NCBI RefSeq assembly: GCF_022921055.1
Contig: NZ_CP095061.1
Span: 216,001-280,000 of the forward strand
Length of the DNA stretch: 64,000 nt
Direction: 5' to 3'
From: Hymenobacter volaticus
GTDB taxonomy: Bacteria > Bacteroidota > Bacteroidia > Cytophagales > Hymenobacteraceae
The translations under genes and the position numbers were made by a program. The notes beneath the pieces were generated by a model, which was not told the DNA's origin, made no database searches, and worked only from the letters and a program-made list of their open reading frames with translations. Below, piece by piece: positions 9,845 through 19,192 of the stretch. Numbering within the stretch: the first letter of the stretch is position 1; each line of letters begins with the position of its first letter.

Positions 9845-12526
9845 TTAAACCATTTTGGTCAACCTAATACAGTCTAGCAAAGCTCCATTCACGTCTCCAC
9901 TCATGTTCTCGTTGGCTGGTTCCAAGCTTAGCAGTAGTGTATGAGCGCCTTCTGGCAAGTGCGCCACAACCACATTGCTGAAGCCCCAATCCGCCCACTC
10001 ATCATCACCGCGCTGTGGTAACACTATCGTACCCAAGAATTGTTGATTGATACGCAGCGTACGGATAGCGCATTTGTTGCTGGTGTTGATAGGGCCGTTG
10101 CCATTGGCGTAGCGAATATCCACTGCGTAAGTGCCAGTAGCGGGCACAACCACAGTAGCTGCCACGCTTGGGTTTACGGTGGTGGTTTCTATAAATTTGC
10201 TATCAGTATAGCCCTGATCAGGCTGGTCTGACAGTGGGGTACTTGCTTCGATCCTGAATGTGAAACAAGCTTCCTCAATCCCGACAGGCAGCGGTTCGCT
10301 GGCAAAGCTCTCAAAGCCAAGTGCATCCACAGCCACCACTTGGTACTCGGTGTATGACGTAGGAATAGAAATTGGGAAACTAGTTTCGGTCGTGTGACCA
10401 ACGCGCAACCCATTGCACAGCACCTGGTACTGGTTAGCGCCTTGTACCGCATGCCAGGAAAGATAACCGGCAGCATAGCTCACAACTGGAGTGGAAGGCG
10501 AAACGTGGTGAGCTACTTTGTTTTGAGCGCAAGCTGGCAGTGCTTCGTTGGTCAACTCTATATATAAAGTATGCCGACCGGTAAGGCTAGCGGGTACAGT
10601 AGCCTCTAGCAGTGGTTGACCATCGAGCGTACTAGTGCGGACCACGTTGCCGAAACCTTGCAACTCAATATCGAGTGTTGCTTGCCTGTAGCGGAAGCCG
10701 GTGAGCCGCCGCGTGCCTTGCAACGCTTGCGGTACGAACGGCCGGAATGCTAAGCCATCTGCCTGGAACTCCATACCGAACAAGCCCTTGTACACTAACC
10801 CTAACGCACCCGAAATACTCCAGAGCATCACGCTACTGTTGACTTGAGTGCCAGCAAAGTCGCCGTTGCTGGCTACAAAGTTTTCTTTGTTGGTCAGGAA
10901 CAAAGCAGCTGGTCGGGCTAGAGCAGCAATGCTTTCCATGAAAGCCGTTTCGTTGCTGGCTTTGGCCGCGGCTAGTCCCCAGTAGCTTTCCACAAAAGGC
11001 CACACCCCGTTATTATGGTACGGTGGAATGCCTGGAATCTGCGGATAAATGCACGGAACACCGTAGTCCATCACAGGCGTACGGGCCACCACCGAGCGGC
11101 TACGCTCGGCATCAGCTATGCCAAACAATACTGTTAGTGCCTCACCCAAAGCTTCGGCGCGTGGCGAGAGTATTGGGTAGGTGCGGCCGTAGCGGTATTG
11201 TCCGTAGTAGCCTTTGTCGGGCAGCCACAGGTGCTGGTTGATAGCCGCTTTGATATTTTCTGCCTGGGCTTGGTGTTGCGTAGCGGCCTCGGCGTCGCCT
11301 AGCCGCGCGGCCATCAAAGCCAGCACTGCATTCGCTTGGTAATGGGCGGCGTTGGTGCCTAGGCATTCCGACTGGTAGATGTCCGCGGGTTGCATCCAAC
11401 TTGGGTACGTCTGCTCGCGCCAATCCAGAAACGAGGACTCGCCGCGCACGAGACCCGTTGCGGGGTTGTAGGCATTAAGTTGGTCGTCTTCCACCGACCT
11501 TCTAATAATGGGGTACACTTGCTTCAGCCAGTCCTCGTCACCAGTGGTTAGGTAGATTTCCCAGGCCGCCGTCGCCCAGATAACCCGGTCAGTGGAGCAG
11601 GGGTAGGCACCGCCCGTGCCGGTGTCTTGCACGATGCGGCCATGCCGGGTAACCTTGCGTAGTAAGCTGGTTTTGGCTACCTCAGGTTGAAGAGCTGCCT
11701 GAGCCAGAATGATGCTGTAGCTGATGTCGCGGGTCCAGACGCCGGCCCATTCCTGGCCAGTGCGAAACGTGCCGTCGGGTTCTACGGCAAGTTTTGCTTC
11801 TTCTAAAGCCAGATTATAAAGCGCATCGAGTAGCGTGTAATCGGATGTGTACTGCGAAAACTCTGACACACCAAGGCTTTGCTTCCAGTGGCTGGTGGCT
11901 GTGCTGTTGTCTTCAGCGGGTGCACAGAACTGCACCGTGGTTTCGTAGATGCCGTTGCCATCGGGATCTAGCAGCTCTAGCTGCGGCAGATTGGCGAGAC
12001 CAGCAAAGTCCCAATTCAGCGGCGGTGCGCTACCGACTACGTACACGTGCCGTAAGTCGTCTTTGTACAGCTGCTGCCCATTATATAAGGTGTAGAAACC
12101 TTGGCTCTCGAAAGCGGCCAATAGCGGCCGCAAATCCAGCCGGATCTTCAGCGGGGCGTTCGGGGCAAGGTAAGCGTCGGCGGGCAACGGCGTTCCGTCC
12201 TGGTACTGCTGCCCGAACACAATGGGTGGCGTTTCAGGTAAGGTACCATCCTCGTTGGGCAACACCACAAATGAGTGATGCTGGCCCGGTGGCAACTCAT
12301 TGTCCTGGCCATTCAAGCTGAACTTGAAATTTACCTGTGGGCTTTGCAACTCATATGCGGGGCTCTGGTAATCAGATGTTAGCTCGGTGCGCGATAGTGC
12401 CCGTGCCGTGTGCTGACCTTGCACCAGCTTGTCGTGGTAGAGCGTGTAGGCGGCCGACTGCCATACAATACTTGCAGGAGTCGCTTCTTCAGTTGCTGCA
12501 GAAGGTGGAGGGGGTGGTTGTGCCAT
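9845..12526 (-). CDS. Glycoside hydrolase, (alpha/alpha)6 barrel, with FN3-like and CBM domains
   Basis: This 893-residue protein is built of three parts. Residues 1-200 are beta-rich and start with a Pro run, with no convincing signal peptide. Residues 220-640 form an (alpha/alpha)6-barrel catalytic domain of the MGH1/GH63/glycogen-debranching type. It holds WAGVWTRDISYSI, STDRVIWATAAWEIYL, GESSFLDWREQTYPSW and a late HNNGVWPFVESYWGLAA, which include plausible acidic catalytic residues. The C-terminal third has a fibronectin-III-like segment (about 680-750) and a CBM6/35-like beta-sandwich ending in GDVNGALLDCIRL. Substrate is not evident. The absent signal peptide is odd for an enzyme with a carbohydrate-binding module, so the start or export route deserves checking. 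It stands alone. Confidence 0.75.
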   Translation of the reverse strand: MAQPPPPPSAATEEATPASIVWQSAAYTLYHDKLVQGQHTARALSRTELTSDYQSPAYELQSPQVNFKFSLNGQDNELPPGQHHSFVVLPNEDGTLPETPPIVFGQQYQDGTPLPADAYLAPNAPLKIRLDLRPLLAAFESQGFYTLYNGQQLYKDDLRHVYVVGSAPPLNWDFAGLANLPQLELLDPDGNGIYETTVQFCAPAEDNSTATSHWKQSLGVSEFSQYTSDYTLLDALYNLALEEAKLAVEPDGTFRTGQEWAGVWTRDISYSIILAQAALQPEVAKTSLLRKVTRHGRIVQDTGTGGAYPCSTDRVIWATAAWEIYLTTGDEDWLKQVYPIIRRSVEDDQLNAYNPATGLVRGESSFLDWREQTYPSWMQPADIYQSECLGTNAAHYQANAVLALMAARLGDAEAATQHQAQAENIKAAINQHLWLPDKGYYGQYRYGRTYPILSPRAEALGEALTVLFGIADAERSRSVVARTPVMDYGVPCIYPQIPGIPPYHNNGVWPFVESYWGLAAAKASNETAFMESIAALARPAALFLTNKENFVASNGDFAGTQVNSSVMLWSISGALGLVYKGLFGMEFQADGLAFRPFVPQALQGTRRLTGFRYRQATLDIELQGFGNVVRTSTLDGQPLLEATVPASLTGRHTLYIELTNEALPACAQNKVAHHVSPSTPVVSYAAGYLSWHAVQGANQYQVLCNGLRVGHTTETSFPISIPTSYTEYQVVAVDALGFESFASEPLPVGIEEACFTFRIEASTPLSDQPDQGYTDSKFIETTTVNPSVAATVVVPATGTYAVDIRYANGNGPINTSNKCAIRTLRINQQFLGTIVLPQRGDDEWADWGFSNVVVAHLPEGAHTLLLSLEPANENMSGDVNGALLDCIRLTKMV

Positions 12527-12755
12527 TTAATCAAGCGCCTAGTAAGCCAAGCGCGAATTGCGTACAGGTGGAAAAGCAAATGCGCAGCAAGGTGCACCAC
12601 GAAATGGAAGAAGGCTTGATACCTGCCTCATTTTCCATTGGCTGTCCTGCCTGTATCAACCAAACGCAGCTACTGCACCCGCCTGATTACGCGCGCAGTA
12701 GCTAGGGCAACCTGAATGTATAGCAACTGCCTGACTTGATGTTGCGCCTTTCAGC

Positions 12756-13676
12756 TTAGGAATTGGCTTTTCGACCGCCTAGCACCACCAGCGCTACGGC
12801 TGCCACAATCAGGCTGGCGCCAAGCAACATCTGGGGGTTCAGTGCTTCGCCTGCAAATGCCCAACCCAGCAGCACGGCTACCACCGGATTCACAAACGCA
12901 TACGTCCCCGCCAGGGCCGGCTCTACTACCCGCAGCAGCCAGATGTACGCCGTGAAAGCCACAATTGACCCAACGGAAACCAGATACCCATATGCCAGCC
13001 AAGACTTCGGCGTGACTTGCGCCAATTCGAAGCCTGCTGCTTCACCGCGCAACAGCCCCACCACGAGCATCAGTAAGCCGCCGCATAGCATCTGCATGCC
13101 ACCCGACAGGAAAGGGGAGGGGCTCGGCTGGTTCTTTTTTGAATAGAGCGAGCCAATAGCCCATAAAAAGGCAGCTATTAGTACCAAGCTTACACCTAGT
13201 GTTTCGTGTCCTGGCAGTGCTACATGGTTGGCCTCCGACGTACGGGCCAGCAAATACACGCCGGCTAGTCCACACAGTAGCCCTATCGCTACCCACAGCG
13301 TAGGCCGCGCCGCGGTACCACTCCACCAGCCTAGCAGCGCCAGAAACATAGGCACCGTGGCTGCCAGCAGTGCCGCTAGCCCCGACGGAATGTATTGCTC
13401 GCCGAGCGTGACACCACCGTTGCCGAACGCGAGCAAGCAAATACCAATTATAAGCGCCTTCCGCCAGCCCGCCGTAGTGGGTGCTGGCTCTCCGCGCCAA
13501 CGCATAAACCCGTAGAGCAAAGCTCCCGCCAGCGCGTAGCGCGTACCCGCCATTAGCAGTGGCGGCATCGAATCAATGGCGAACCGGATGCCTAAATAAG
13601 TGGAACCCCAGATGATATATACGGCCGCAAAAGCCAGCAGCACAGAAGCACGCGAGGGTGCGGAAGTTGAATTCAT
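12756..13676 (-). CDS. EamA/DMT-family drug or metabolite exporter
   Basis: This is an inner-membrane transporter of about 306 residues with ten predicted helices in two EamA repeats. It belongs to the YedA/RhaT-like branch, recognised from AVYIIWGSTYLGIRFAI at the first helix and GGVTLGEQYIPSGLAALLAA before helix 4. The second repeat ends in PVVAVLLGWAFAGEAL. The start at 13676 (MNSTSAPSRAS) is preferred to the track-longest 13751, which would add 25 charged residues without family support. Substrates of this family include amino acids and small drugs. It lies downstream of and in the same direction as the AraC regulator, 136 bases from its stop, so that regulator may control it. Confidence 0.87.
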   Translation of the reverse strand: MNSTSAPSRASVLLAFAAVYIIWGSTYLGIRFAIDSMPPLLMAGTRYALAGALLYGFMRWRGEPAPTTAGWRKALIIGICLLAFGNGGVTLGEQYIPSGLAALLAATVPMFLALLGWWSGTAARPTLWVAIGLLCGLAGVYLLARTSEANHVALPGHETLGVSLVLIAAFLWAIGSLYSKKNQPSPSPFLSGGMQMLCGGLLMLVVGLLRGEAAGFELAQVTPKSWLAYGYLVSVGSIVAFTAYIWLLRVVEPALAGTYAFVNPVVAVLLGWAFAGEALNPQMLLGASLIVAAVALVVLGGRKANS

Positions 13677-13811
13677 AGAGAAAGAATAGCGGCGCAAACT
13701 TAGCGCCCACTTCGACTTGCAACCATCCGAATAGTGCGGAGTTGGCACCAAAGTACCGCGGTAGCTACTTAGTCAGCTATATAAGGAGAAGAGTTGCTTA
13801 ATATTGCTTGC

Positions 13812-14726
13812 TCATCCCGCGTGTTGTAAACGATACTGCTGCGGGCTAAGCGTAAATACCGACTTGAACAGCCGGCCAAACGAGCTAGGCGACTCGAAGC
13901 CCGCGTTGAGGCTAATATCCTGTACTGGCAACTCCGACTGCGTAAGCTGATGACAGGCTTTGGCCAGCCGTACGCTCGTCACGTACTGGTGGGGCGAGTA
14001 GCTAAACAGCTCCCGGAAGTGCCGCAGCAAATGGTTCTTGGAAAGCATGCTGGCACTGGCAATGGCATCCAGAGTAAGCGCTTCGGTGGCCTGCTCTTCA
14101 ATAAACTCGCGGGCCAAGTGCAGACGCCGGTAGATTTCGAGGCGGGTGGTAGCCTTGATGGCCGATAGCCGGGCGGCCGTGTAGTGTACCGCGCGGCGGT
14201 GCGTCAGCAACAAGTTGAGCAAGATATGGTAGAGTTGCTCTTCTAGTTCCAACTCGGTCATGGGACGGGCTTCTAGTTGCTGGCGGAGCCGCGTGAGTTG
14301 GTGACGTAGGCGCGGCGTAGCCAGGAGTTCGTCTTCATAGAACCACACCGACGAGCCCCGGCGCTCAATGGGGTTGGCAAGCAAGACTTCATCGGAACCA
14401 GTGTCGGCGGCTACTTGCAGCAGCTGCGGGTCAAAGTAGATAGCAAGCCCATGCACCCATTCCGTAGACTGTATCGAGCTGGAATACAACTGCCCGGCAT
14501 TGACAACCAAGCACCTGTCTTTCTCCACCGTAACCTTACGGTGCCGGATGTAATAGGCTTCTGTGCCCACAAACGAAAATTTCAACGATAGCCGGTCACT
14601 GTGAGTAGGCCAGCTACAGAACGTGCTCCGGGAATTGATAACCGTGTTCTGGCCAGTGGAATTCTTGAAAAAGGCAAAGTCCTGGAGCGACTTTTCTTCA
14701 CTGTCAACTATCGACTGAATGTACAT
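13812..14726 (-). CDS. AraC-family transcriptional regulator
   Basis: This is a DNA-binding regulator of about 304 residues. Residues 1-190 form a beta-barrel sensing domain (RHRKVTVEKDRCLVVNAGQ is the cupin-like core). The C-terminal 100 residues hold two helix-turn-helix motifs: LDAIASASMLSKNHLLRHF, and VQDISLNAGFESPSSFGRLF followed by the family signature SPQQYRL. The Met at 14726 is preferred over 14759, whose extra residues are purely hydrophobic. It sits between a divergent M1 peptidase and a co-directional DMT exporter, either of which could be a target. The effector is unknown. Confidence 0.88.
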   Translation of the reverse strand: MYIQSIVDSEEKSLQDFAFFKNSTGQNTVINSRSTFCSWPTHSDRLSLKFSFVGTEAYYIRHRKVTVEKDRCLVVNAGQLYSSSIQSTEWVHGLAIYFDPQLLQVAADTGSDEVLLANPIERRGSSVWFYEDELLATPRLRHQLTRLRQQLEARPMTELELEEQLYHILLNLLLTHRRAVHYTAARLSAIKATTRLEIYRRLHLAREFIEEQATEALTLDAIASASMLSKNHLLRHFRELFSYSPHQYVTSVRLAKACHQLTQSELPVQDISLNAGFESPSSFGRLFKSVFTLSPQQYRLQHAG

Positions 14727-14886
14727 AGCATCTACCGCAAAGAAGGTGAAGAACAACAAAGGAACAGCGTACCGCTAGTTTATGCTGTGCCAATAACACC
14801 TTTTTCGCGGAAGACACGTGCGCTAGGGCCTCCAACAATACGTTGAGCTAGGCAGTGTGGCTATAGCAAGCAGCGTTTTGCTTGCA

Positions 14887-16578
14887 ATGCCGTTCTTTAC
14901 CGCACACTCCAGTTCTTCACTTGTGCGCTACTTCTCCTTCCTTCTAGCCGGCCTAATGAGCCTGGCTCATTTTGCATCGGCCCAACTCATGCAGCCTAAG
15001 GCTGTATTCACCCGCGCCGATTCTTTGCGAGGGGCTCTCACTCCCCTCCGCACCTGCTACGACATCAACTATTACCACTTGGATGTAAAGCTGGATGTGG
15101 AGCGCAAATCGCTCAGCGGCTCTAACCTGTTCCGCTTCACGGCCACCCAAGACTTCACCCGTCTCCAGTTCGACTTGTTCAACAACTTGGCTGTGGAAAA
15201 AGTGGAGTACCAAGGCAAAACAGTGCCCTATACCCGCGAAGCCAATGCCGTATTCCTAACATTCCCCGAGACTATCCGCAAGGGCAGCCGCGGCGAGTTT
15301 ACCGTGTATTACTCCGGCCAACCAACGGTAGCGCAGCACGCGCCCTGGGACGGCGGCTTGGTTTTCACGCAGGATGCCAAAGGCAAGCCGTGGGTAGCCA
15401 CTGCCTGCCAGGGAGTAGGCGCTAGCATCTGGTGGCCTACCAAAGACCACCAAGCCGACGAGGTGGACAGCATGCTGATCAGTGTGTCGGTGCCCAAAGG
15501 CCTGAAAGATGTATCAAATGGCCGTTTGCGCAAAACCACCGCCTTAAAGAATGGCTATACCCGTTTCGACTGGTTTGTGCGCAACCCCATCAACAACTAC
15601 GATGTGGCTCTCAACGTGGGCGACTACACCCACTTCGGCGACACCTACGATGGGGAGAAAGGCAAACTAACTCTCGACTACTGGGTGCTCCCCGAAAATC
15701 TGGAGAAGGCCAAAAAGCAATTCGCGGCCAATGTGAAGCCCATGCTAAAGAGTATGGAGTCCTGGTTTGGCCCGTACCCTTTTTATGAGGATGGCTATAA
15801 GCTGGTCGATGCACCACACCTGGGCATGGAGCACCAAAGCGCCGTGGCCTACGGCAACAAGTACTTGAACGGCTACCTGGGCAAGGACCGCTCTAACAGC
15901 GGCTGGGGAATGAAGTGGGACTTCATCATCATCCACGAAAGCGGCCACGAGTGGTTCGGCAACAACATCACCTCTCGGGACATTGCGGATATGTGGGTGC
16001 ACGAAAGTTTCACTACCTACTCGGAAGCTTTGTTTGTGGAAAGCCAGTTCGGTAAACAGGCAGGGCAGGAGTACATCCACGGCCAGCGGCGCAACATCCG
16101 TAATGATGGCCCCATCATCGGCCCGTACAACGTGAACAAGGAAGGCTCCGGCGACATGTACGACAAAGGCAGCAACATGCTCAACATGATCCGCACGGTT
16201 ATCAACGACGACGCCAAGTGGCGACAAATCTTGCGCGGCCTCTCGCAAACCTTCTACCACCAAACCGTCACCACCGAGCAGATAGTAGGGTATATTAACC
16301 AGCAAAGCGGCCGCGACCTTACCCGCATCTTCGACCAATACCTACGCTATCCGGGCGTGCCGACTTTGGAATTACGTTTCGAAGATGGCAAAGCGCTGGC
16401 CCGCTGGATAGCCGACACACCGGGCTTCGACATGCCAATTCGCGTCCGCACCAAAGGCGGCGAGTACCGCTTTATCACTCCTACCACCAACTTCCAAACC
16501 ATAGAGGTACCCAGCCTAACCAAAGAAAACGTCGAAGTAGATACCCTCAATTATTTCGTGGGCGTGCTAGTAGAGTAA
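14887..16578 (+). CDS. Exported M1-family metallo-aminopeptidase
   Basis: This zinc aminopeptidase has a signal peptide (residues 1-32, ending FASAQ) and should act in the periplasm or outside the cell. The N-terminal beta-saddle domain contains YHLDVKLDVERKSLSGSN. The catalytic domain has HESGHEWFGN at about residue 350 (HExxH) and the third zinc ligand in DMWVHESFTTYSE about 18 residues later. The usual GAMEN exopeptidase motif appears as LGMEHQSAVAYGN, a form common in Bacteroidota M1 proteins. At 563 residues it lacks the long C-terminal helical domain of PepN. The start at 14887 keeps a compact signal peptide; 14857 would add ten residues. Confidence 0.92.
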   Translation: MPFFTAHSSSSLVRYFSFLLAGLMSLAHFASAQLMQPKAVFTRADSLRGALTPLRTCYDINYYHLDVKLDVERKSLSGSNLFRFTATQDFTRLQFDLFNNLAVEKVEYQGKTVPYTREANAVFLTFPETIRKGSRGEFTVYYSGQPTVAQHAPWDGGLVFTQDAKGKPWVATACQGVGASIWWPTKDHQADEVDSMLISVSVPKGLKDVSNGRLRKTTALKNGYTRFDWFVRNPINNYDVALNVGDYTHFGDTYDGEKGKLTLDYWVLPENLEKAKKQFAANVKPMLKSMESWFGPYPFYEDGYKLVDAPHLGMEHQSAVAYGNKYLNGYLGKDRSNSGWGMKWDFIIIHESGHEWFGNNITSRDIADMWVHESFTTYSEALFVESQFGKQAGQEYIHGQRRNIRNDGPIIGPYNVNKEGSGDMYDKGSNMLNMIRTVINDDAKWRQILRGLSQTFYHQTVTTEQIVGYINQQSGRDLTRIFDQYLRYPGVPTLELRFEDGKALARWIADTPGFDMPIRVRTKGGEYRFITPTTNFQTIEVPSLTKENVEVDTLNYFVGVLVE

Positions 16579-16994
16579 AGCCTTGCGTATCGGTTGGATT
16601 AGTAATTCGATAACTACGCTAATTGAATATAACCAAGTTGGGAATAACAGAAGTTTTGGCGTCTCGATTTGGGATAAATTTCTAAATATTATAAAATTAA
16701 GATTGAGATTTAAGCTGGCATTCGCTGTTAGGTAAAGTGTAGTTCAGTGTTTTGAATAATTTTTAAGCTTAATAAAGTTATTGTACCTATTTTTGTACAT
16801 TAAAACAGTTTAATTTAAGGTGGTTAGTTGAACAAAAGACTTTTTGCTACAGTTAGCGAAATGGTATTATGATCCAAAAGCTCGTCAGTAAATAGGTTTA
16901 GTTGCTGATTGTAATTTTACTAGTGCTGTCTCTCTATTAATAGCAGAAAGACAGATAACTGAAGCTGTAGTAATAAGCGTTAGAAGATAAGATT
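16579..16994. other. AT-rich intergenic region upstream of the Crp/Fnr gene
   Basis: These 416 bases contain no coding signal and are much richer in A/T than the flanks. The stretch should hold the promoter for the downstream Crp/Fnr-type regulator. I found no clear intrinsic terminator for the M1 peptidase gene and no perfect FNR or CRP box. Confidence 0.5.
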
Positions 16995-17702
16995 ATGGTA
17001 GCACCCCTCGTCCCAGCCCATTGTCAGAATTGCCCGCATCTGCATAAGTCACTGCTGGGTTCCTGCCAACTCAGTGAATTGGCAATGATTTCGGAGGGGA
17101 AGGTGCACCAGTCGTACCAGAAGGGGCAGCTGATTTTCGAGCAAGGCAGCCGAATCAGCGGTTTACATTGCATTCACGAAGGCAAAGTGAAGGTCTCGAA
17201 GGTAAGCGCCAATGGAAAAGAGCAAATTATCCGGTTGGCTAAGGAAGGCGACGTGCTCGGCTACCGTTCGCTGATGATGGGTAATGTCTACACCACGGCT
17301 GCTGTGGCCCTTACCGATTGTGTTATTTGTCAAGTGCCGCGCCTCGACCTTATGAGCATCATTGGGCAGAATCCGCAATTCACTGATTCGCTAACCCGGT
17401 TGTTGGCCAAAACGCTAGGCGAAGCGGAAGAGCGTATTTTACATACCGCGTACAAGTCGGTGCGGGAGCGGGTAGCAGAAGCCTTACTACTGCTACACGA
17501 TGTCTTTCAGCCGAACACGAACACCGTCTTCAGCATCCCTGTTTCCCGCGACGATTTGGCGGCTTTAGCTAGCACAGCCAAAGAAACAGCTAGCCGTTTA
17601 CTTTCCGAATTTCGCGACGAAGGTTTGGTGGCAACGCAAGGGAGCCGTATTAGGATCTTGAATTTGGATAAGCTTACCCAAATCTCTACCCTCAGCGACT
17701 AA
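16995..17702 (+). CDS. Crp/Fnr-family regulator with N-terminal cysteines
   Basis: This 235-residue transcription factor has a cyclic-nucleotide-binding-like beta-roll (about 30-125) and a winged HTH (about 150-225). The recognition helix reads KETASRLLSEF, close to the FNR form ETISRLL and unlike CRP. This predicts an FNR-type TTGAT-N4-ATCAA target. The N-terminus carries Cys10-x2-Cys13 and Cys24, and two more cysteines lie at about 108 and 111 (DCVICQVP). The arrangement recalls the FNR iron-sulfur ligand set without matching its exact spacing. An oxygen or NO response is possible but unproved. A strong terminator follows 80 bases after the stop. Confidence 0.85.
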   Translation: MVAPLVPAHCQNCPHLHKSLLGSCQLSELAMISEGKVHQSYQKGQLIFEQGSRISGLHCIHEGKVKVSKVSANGKEQIIRLAKEGDVLGYRSLMMGNVYTTAAVALTDCVICQVPRLDLMSIIGQNPQFTDSLTRLLAKTLGEAEERILHTAYKSVRERVAEALLLLHDVFQPNTNTVFSIPVSRDDLAALASTAKETASRLLSEFRDEGLVATQGSRIRILNLDKLTQISTLSD

Positions 17703-17781
17703 ATTACTACTCTAAACCAAGGTAAAGAGGTTCTGAAAATTCTTTCTCTCTTCCCAAATCCAGTCGGTTTTTTGGTTCGTA

Positions 17782-17820
17782 TCTCCCCGCTCGGAAAAAA
17801 ACCGGGCGGGGAGACTTGTT
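17782..17820 (+). terminator. Intrinsic terminator after the Crp/Fnr gene
   Basis: A 13-bp GC-rich stem (17782-17794 with 17802-17814) has one T-G pair and an A-rich loop, and runs into CTTGTTTTT. The remaining part of this 455-base gap up to 18157 is AT-rich with no coding signal and should contain the promoter of the Roadblock cluster. Confidence 0.85.
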
Positions 17821-18157
17821 TTTATGGTGCTTGTTGCATAAGTTAGCATAAATATAATTTTATTGATCCCATAATGGGTTCCCAAATTGTAGAGCGTGGG
17901 AAAAGTTTGACAAGAATCATTTTTACATTTGACGAGAGTCATTTTTTATAGGTAGTGAATTAGGGAGATTTGTAAACCAAGCCAGCCTATTTCTACGACG
18001 ATTGGTCGAGAAGTAAGGAGTTTCTAACCGGGCTTATTGACTGCTACATTTTACCCCTTATGGTAGGCCAACGCGTGGGTCTGCTTCCGGTAGAGAAAAG
18101 CAACCAAGAGCGTGAACGAATTGGCACTTCCCTCATCACTTTTATCCTAAAAAGTAA

Positions 18158-18538
18158 ATGGCTTATTCAGTCAACAATCCCGCTGGTAAAGTAGTCCAGG
18201 ACGTAATTACCGATCTGCCCAGCCTAACCGCCGTTGCAGTAGTTGATACTACTTCGGGTATGAGCCTTGCCTCACACTCCAATTCGCCTAGCATCAACCC
18301 CGATACCGCCGCGGCCTACAATACCGAGGTGGTGAAGCAGAAGCAAAAGGCAATGGCCGCCCTTAAGCTGAACGGTGAAAAGATTGAAGACATTCTGATT
18401 AGCCTTACCAATCAACTGCATCTTATTCGGCTCAACGATGCCGGTACCAAGTTTATCTACCTGGTAGTAAACTCCCGCGACACCAACTTGGCTATTGCCC
18501 GCGACGTGCTCCGTACCCACGCCAGCCAATTGAGTTAA
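18158..18538 (+). CDS. Roadblock/LC7-like protein, copy 1
   Basis: This small 126-residue protein has the profilin-like Roadblock/LC7 layout. A first helix and strand (VVQDVITDLPSLTAVAVVD) lead into GMSLASHS. A long central helix follows (NTEVVKQKQKAMAALKL). Strands (DILISLTNQLHLIRL, KFIYLVV) come next, then the hallmark C-terminal helix NLAIARDVLRTHASQL. Roadblock proteins such as MglB usually act on small Ras-like GTPases or form homodimers. No GTPase gene lies in this window. It is the first of three paralogues within 2.3 kb, about 60% similar by eye, and lacks any signal peptide, so it is cytoplasmic. Confidence 0.72.
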   Translation: MAYSVNNPAGKVVQDVITDLPSLTAVAVVDTTSGMSLASHSNSPSINPDTAAAYNTEVVKQKQKAMAALKLNGEKIEDILISLTNQLHLIRLNDAGTKFIYLVVNSRDTNLAIARDVLRTHASQLS

Positions 18539-18663
18539 ATCAGTTGTGCATTTCCAGGTGATAGCTGGCAGCGTCAGCTACATCGCCAGGAAAGCGAGAG
18601 GGGCGGTTTCGCAAGGAAACCGAACATATTTTTTGCCTATCGCTGAGTGCTAGGAGCGCCAGC

Positions 18664-19125
18664 GTGTTTAATAGGCCTTATATGCAGATACCATTTCTTC
18701 AGCGCTTACAGGCACTAGCCAGACCTACCGTCGATAAGGTTGTGCCCGCAGGTTCCAGTCCAGAATCTATGGCCGCCGAGCAACTCCTCCAGCAAGTACT
18801 GGCGGGGCTGCCGGAGCTAATAGGAGCGGCAGTAGTGCAAATAGATTCCGGACAGACTTTAGCGTCTTATACCACCGCGCGGGAGTTCAATATCAGCAAA
18901 GTGGTTGGGTTCAACGCCGAAGTGATTCGGCAGCAACGCTTGGCTATGCAAGCGTTGCTGCTGCCAGCCGAAGAGCAGTTAGAGGAAATTCTGATTACGC
19001 TTCAAACGCAGCTGCACTTGTCGCGGCTGCTCCCCGATGGTCAATGCTTCTTGTATGCCGTCGTCGATTCTCGGGACACCAACTTGGGCATTGCCCGAAG
19101 CGTGTTGCGCACCTGCAATGCCTAG
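18664..19125 (+). CDS. Roadblock/LC7-like protein, copy 2
   Basis: This is the second paralogue of the cluster, the most divergent of the three. The core is QQVLAGLPELIGAAVVQIDSG, then a central helix AEVIRQQRLAMQALLL, strands EILITLQTQLHLSRLL and CFLYAVVDSRDTNLGIARSVLR. The frame opens with GTG at 18664, but the ATG at 18682 (MQIPFLQRL) is an equally good start and gives 147 residues. The N-terminal 40 residues are an extension absent from copy 1. It is 125 bases after copy 1 and 67 before the membrane protein, consistent with one transcript. Confidence 0.7.
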   Translation: MFNRPYMQIPFLQRLQALARPTVDKVVPAGSSPESMAAEQLLQQVLAGLPELIGAAVVQIDSGQTLASYTTAREFNISKVVGFNAEVIRQQRLAMQALLLPAEEQLEEILITLQTQLHLSRLLPDGQCFLYAVVDSRDTNLGIARSVLRTCNA

Positions 19126-19192
19126 CGGGCTCATCCGGTACTCTTAATTAGGCTTCTCCTTTTTACTCTCACTTCCTAGTTTCCCTACTCTT

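Noticed and set aside
17712..17942. Minus-strand 76-codon frame downstream of the Crp/Fnr gene
   Set aside because: It spans an intrinsic terminator and AT-rich promoter DNA and has no protein-like composition.
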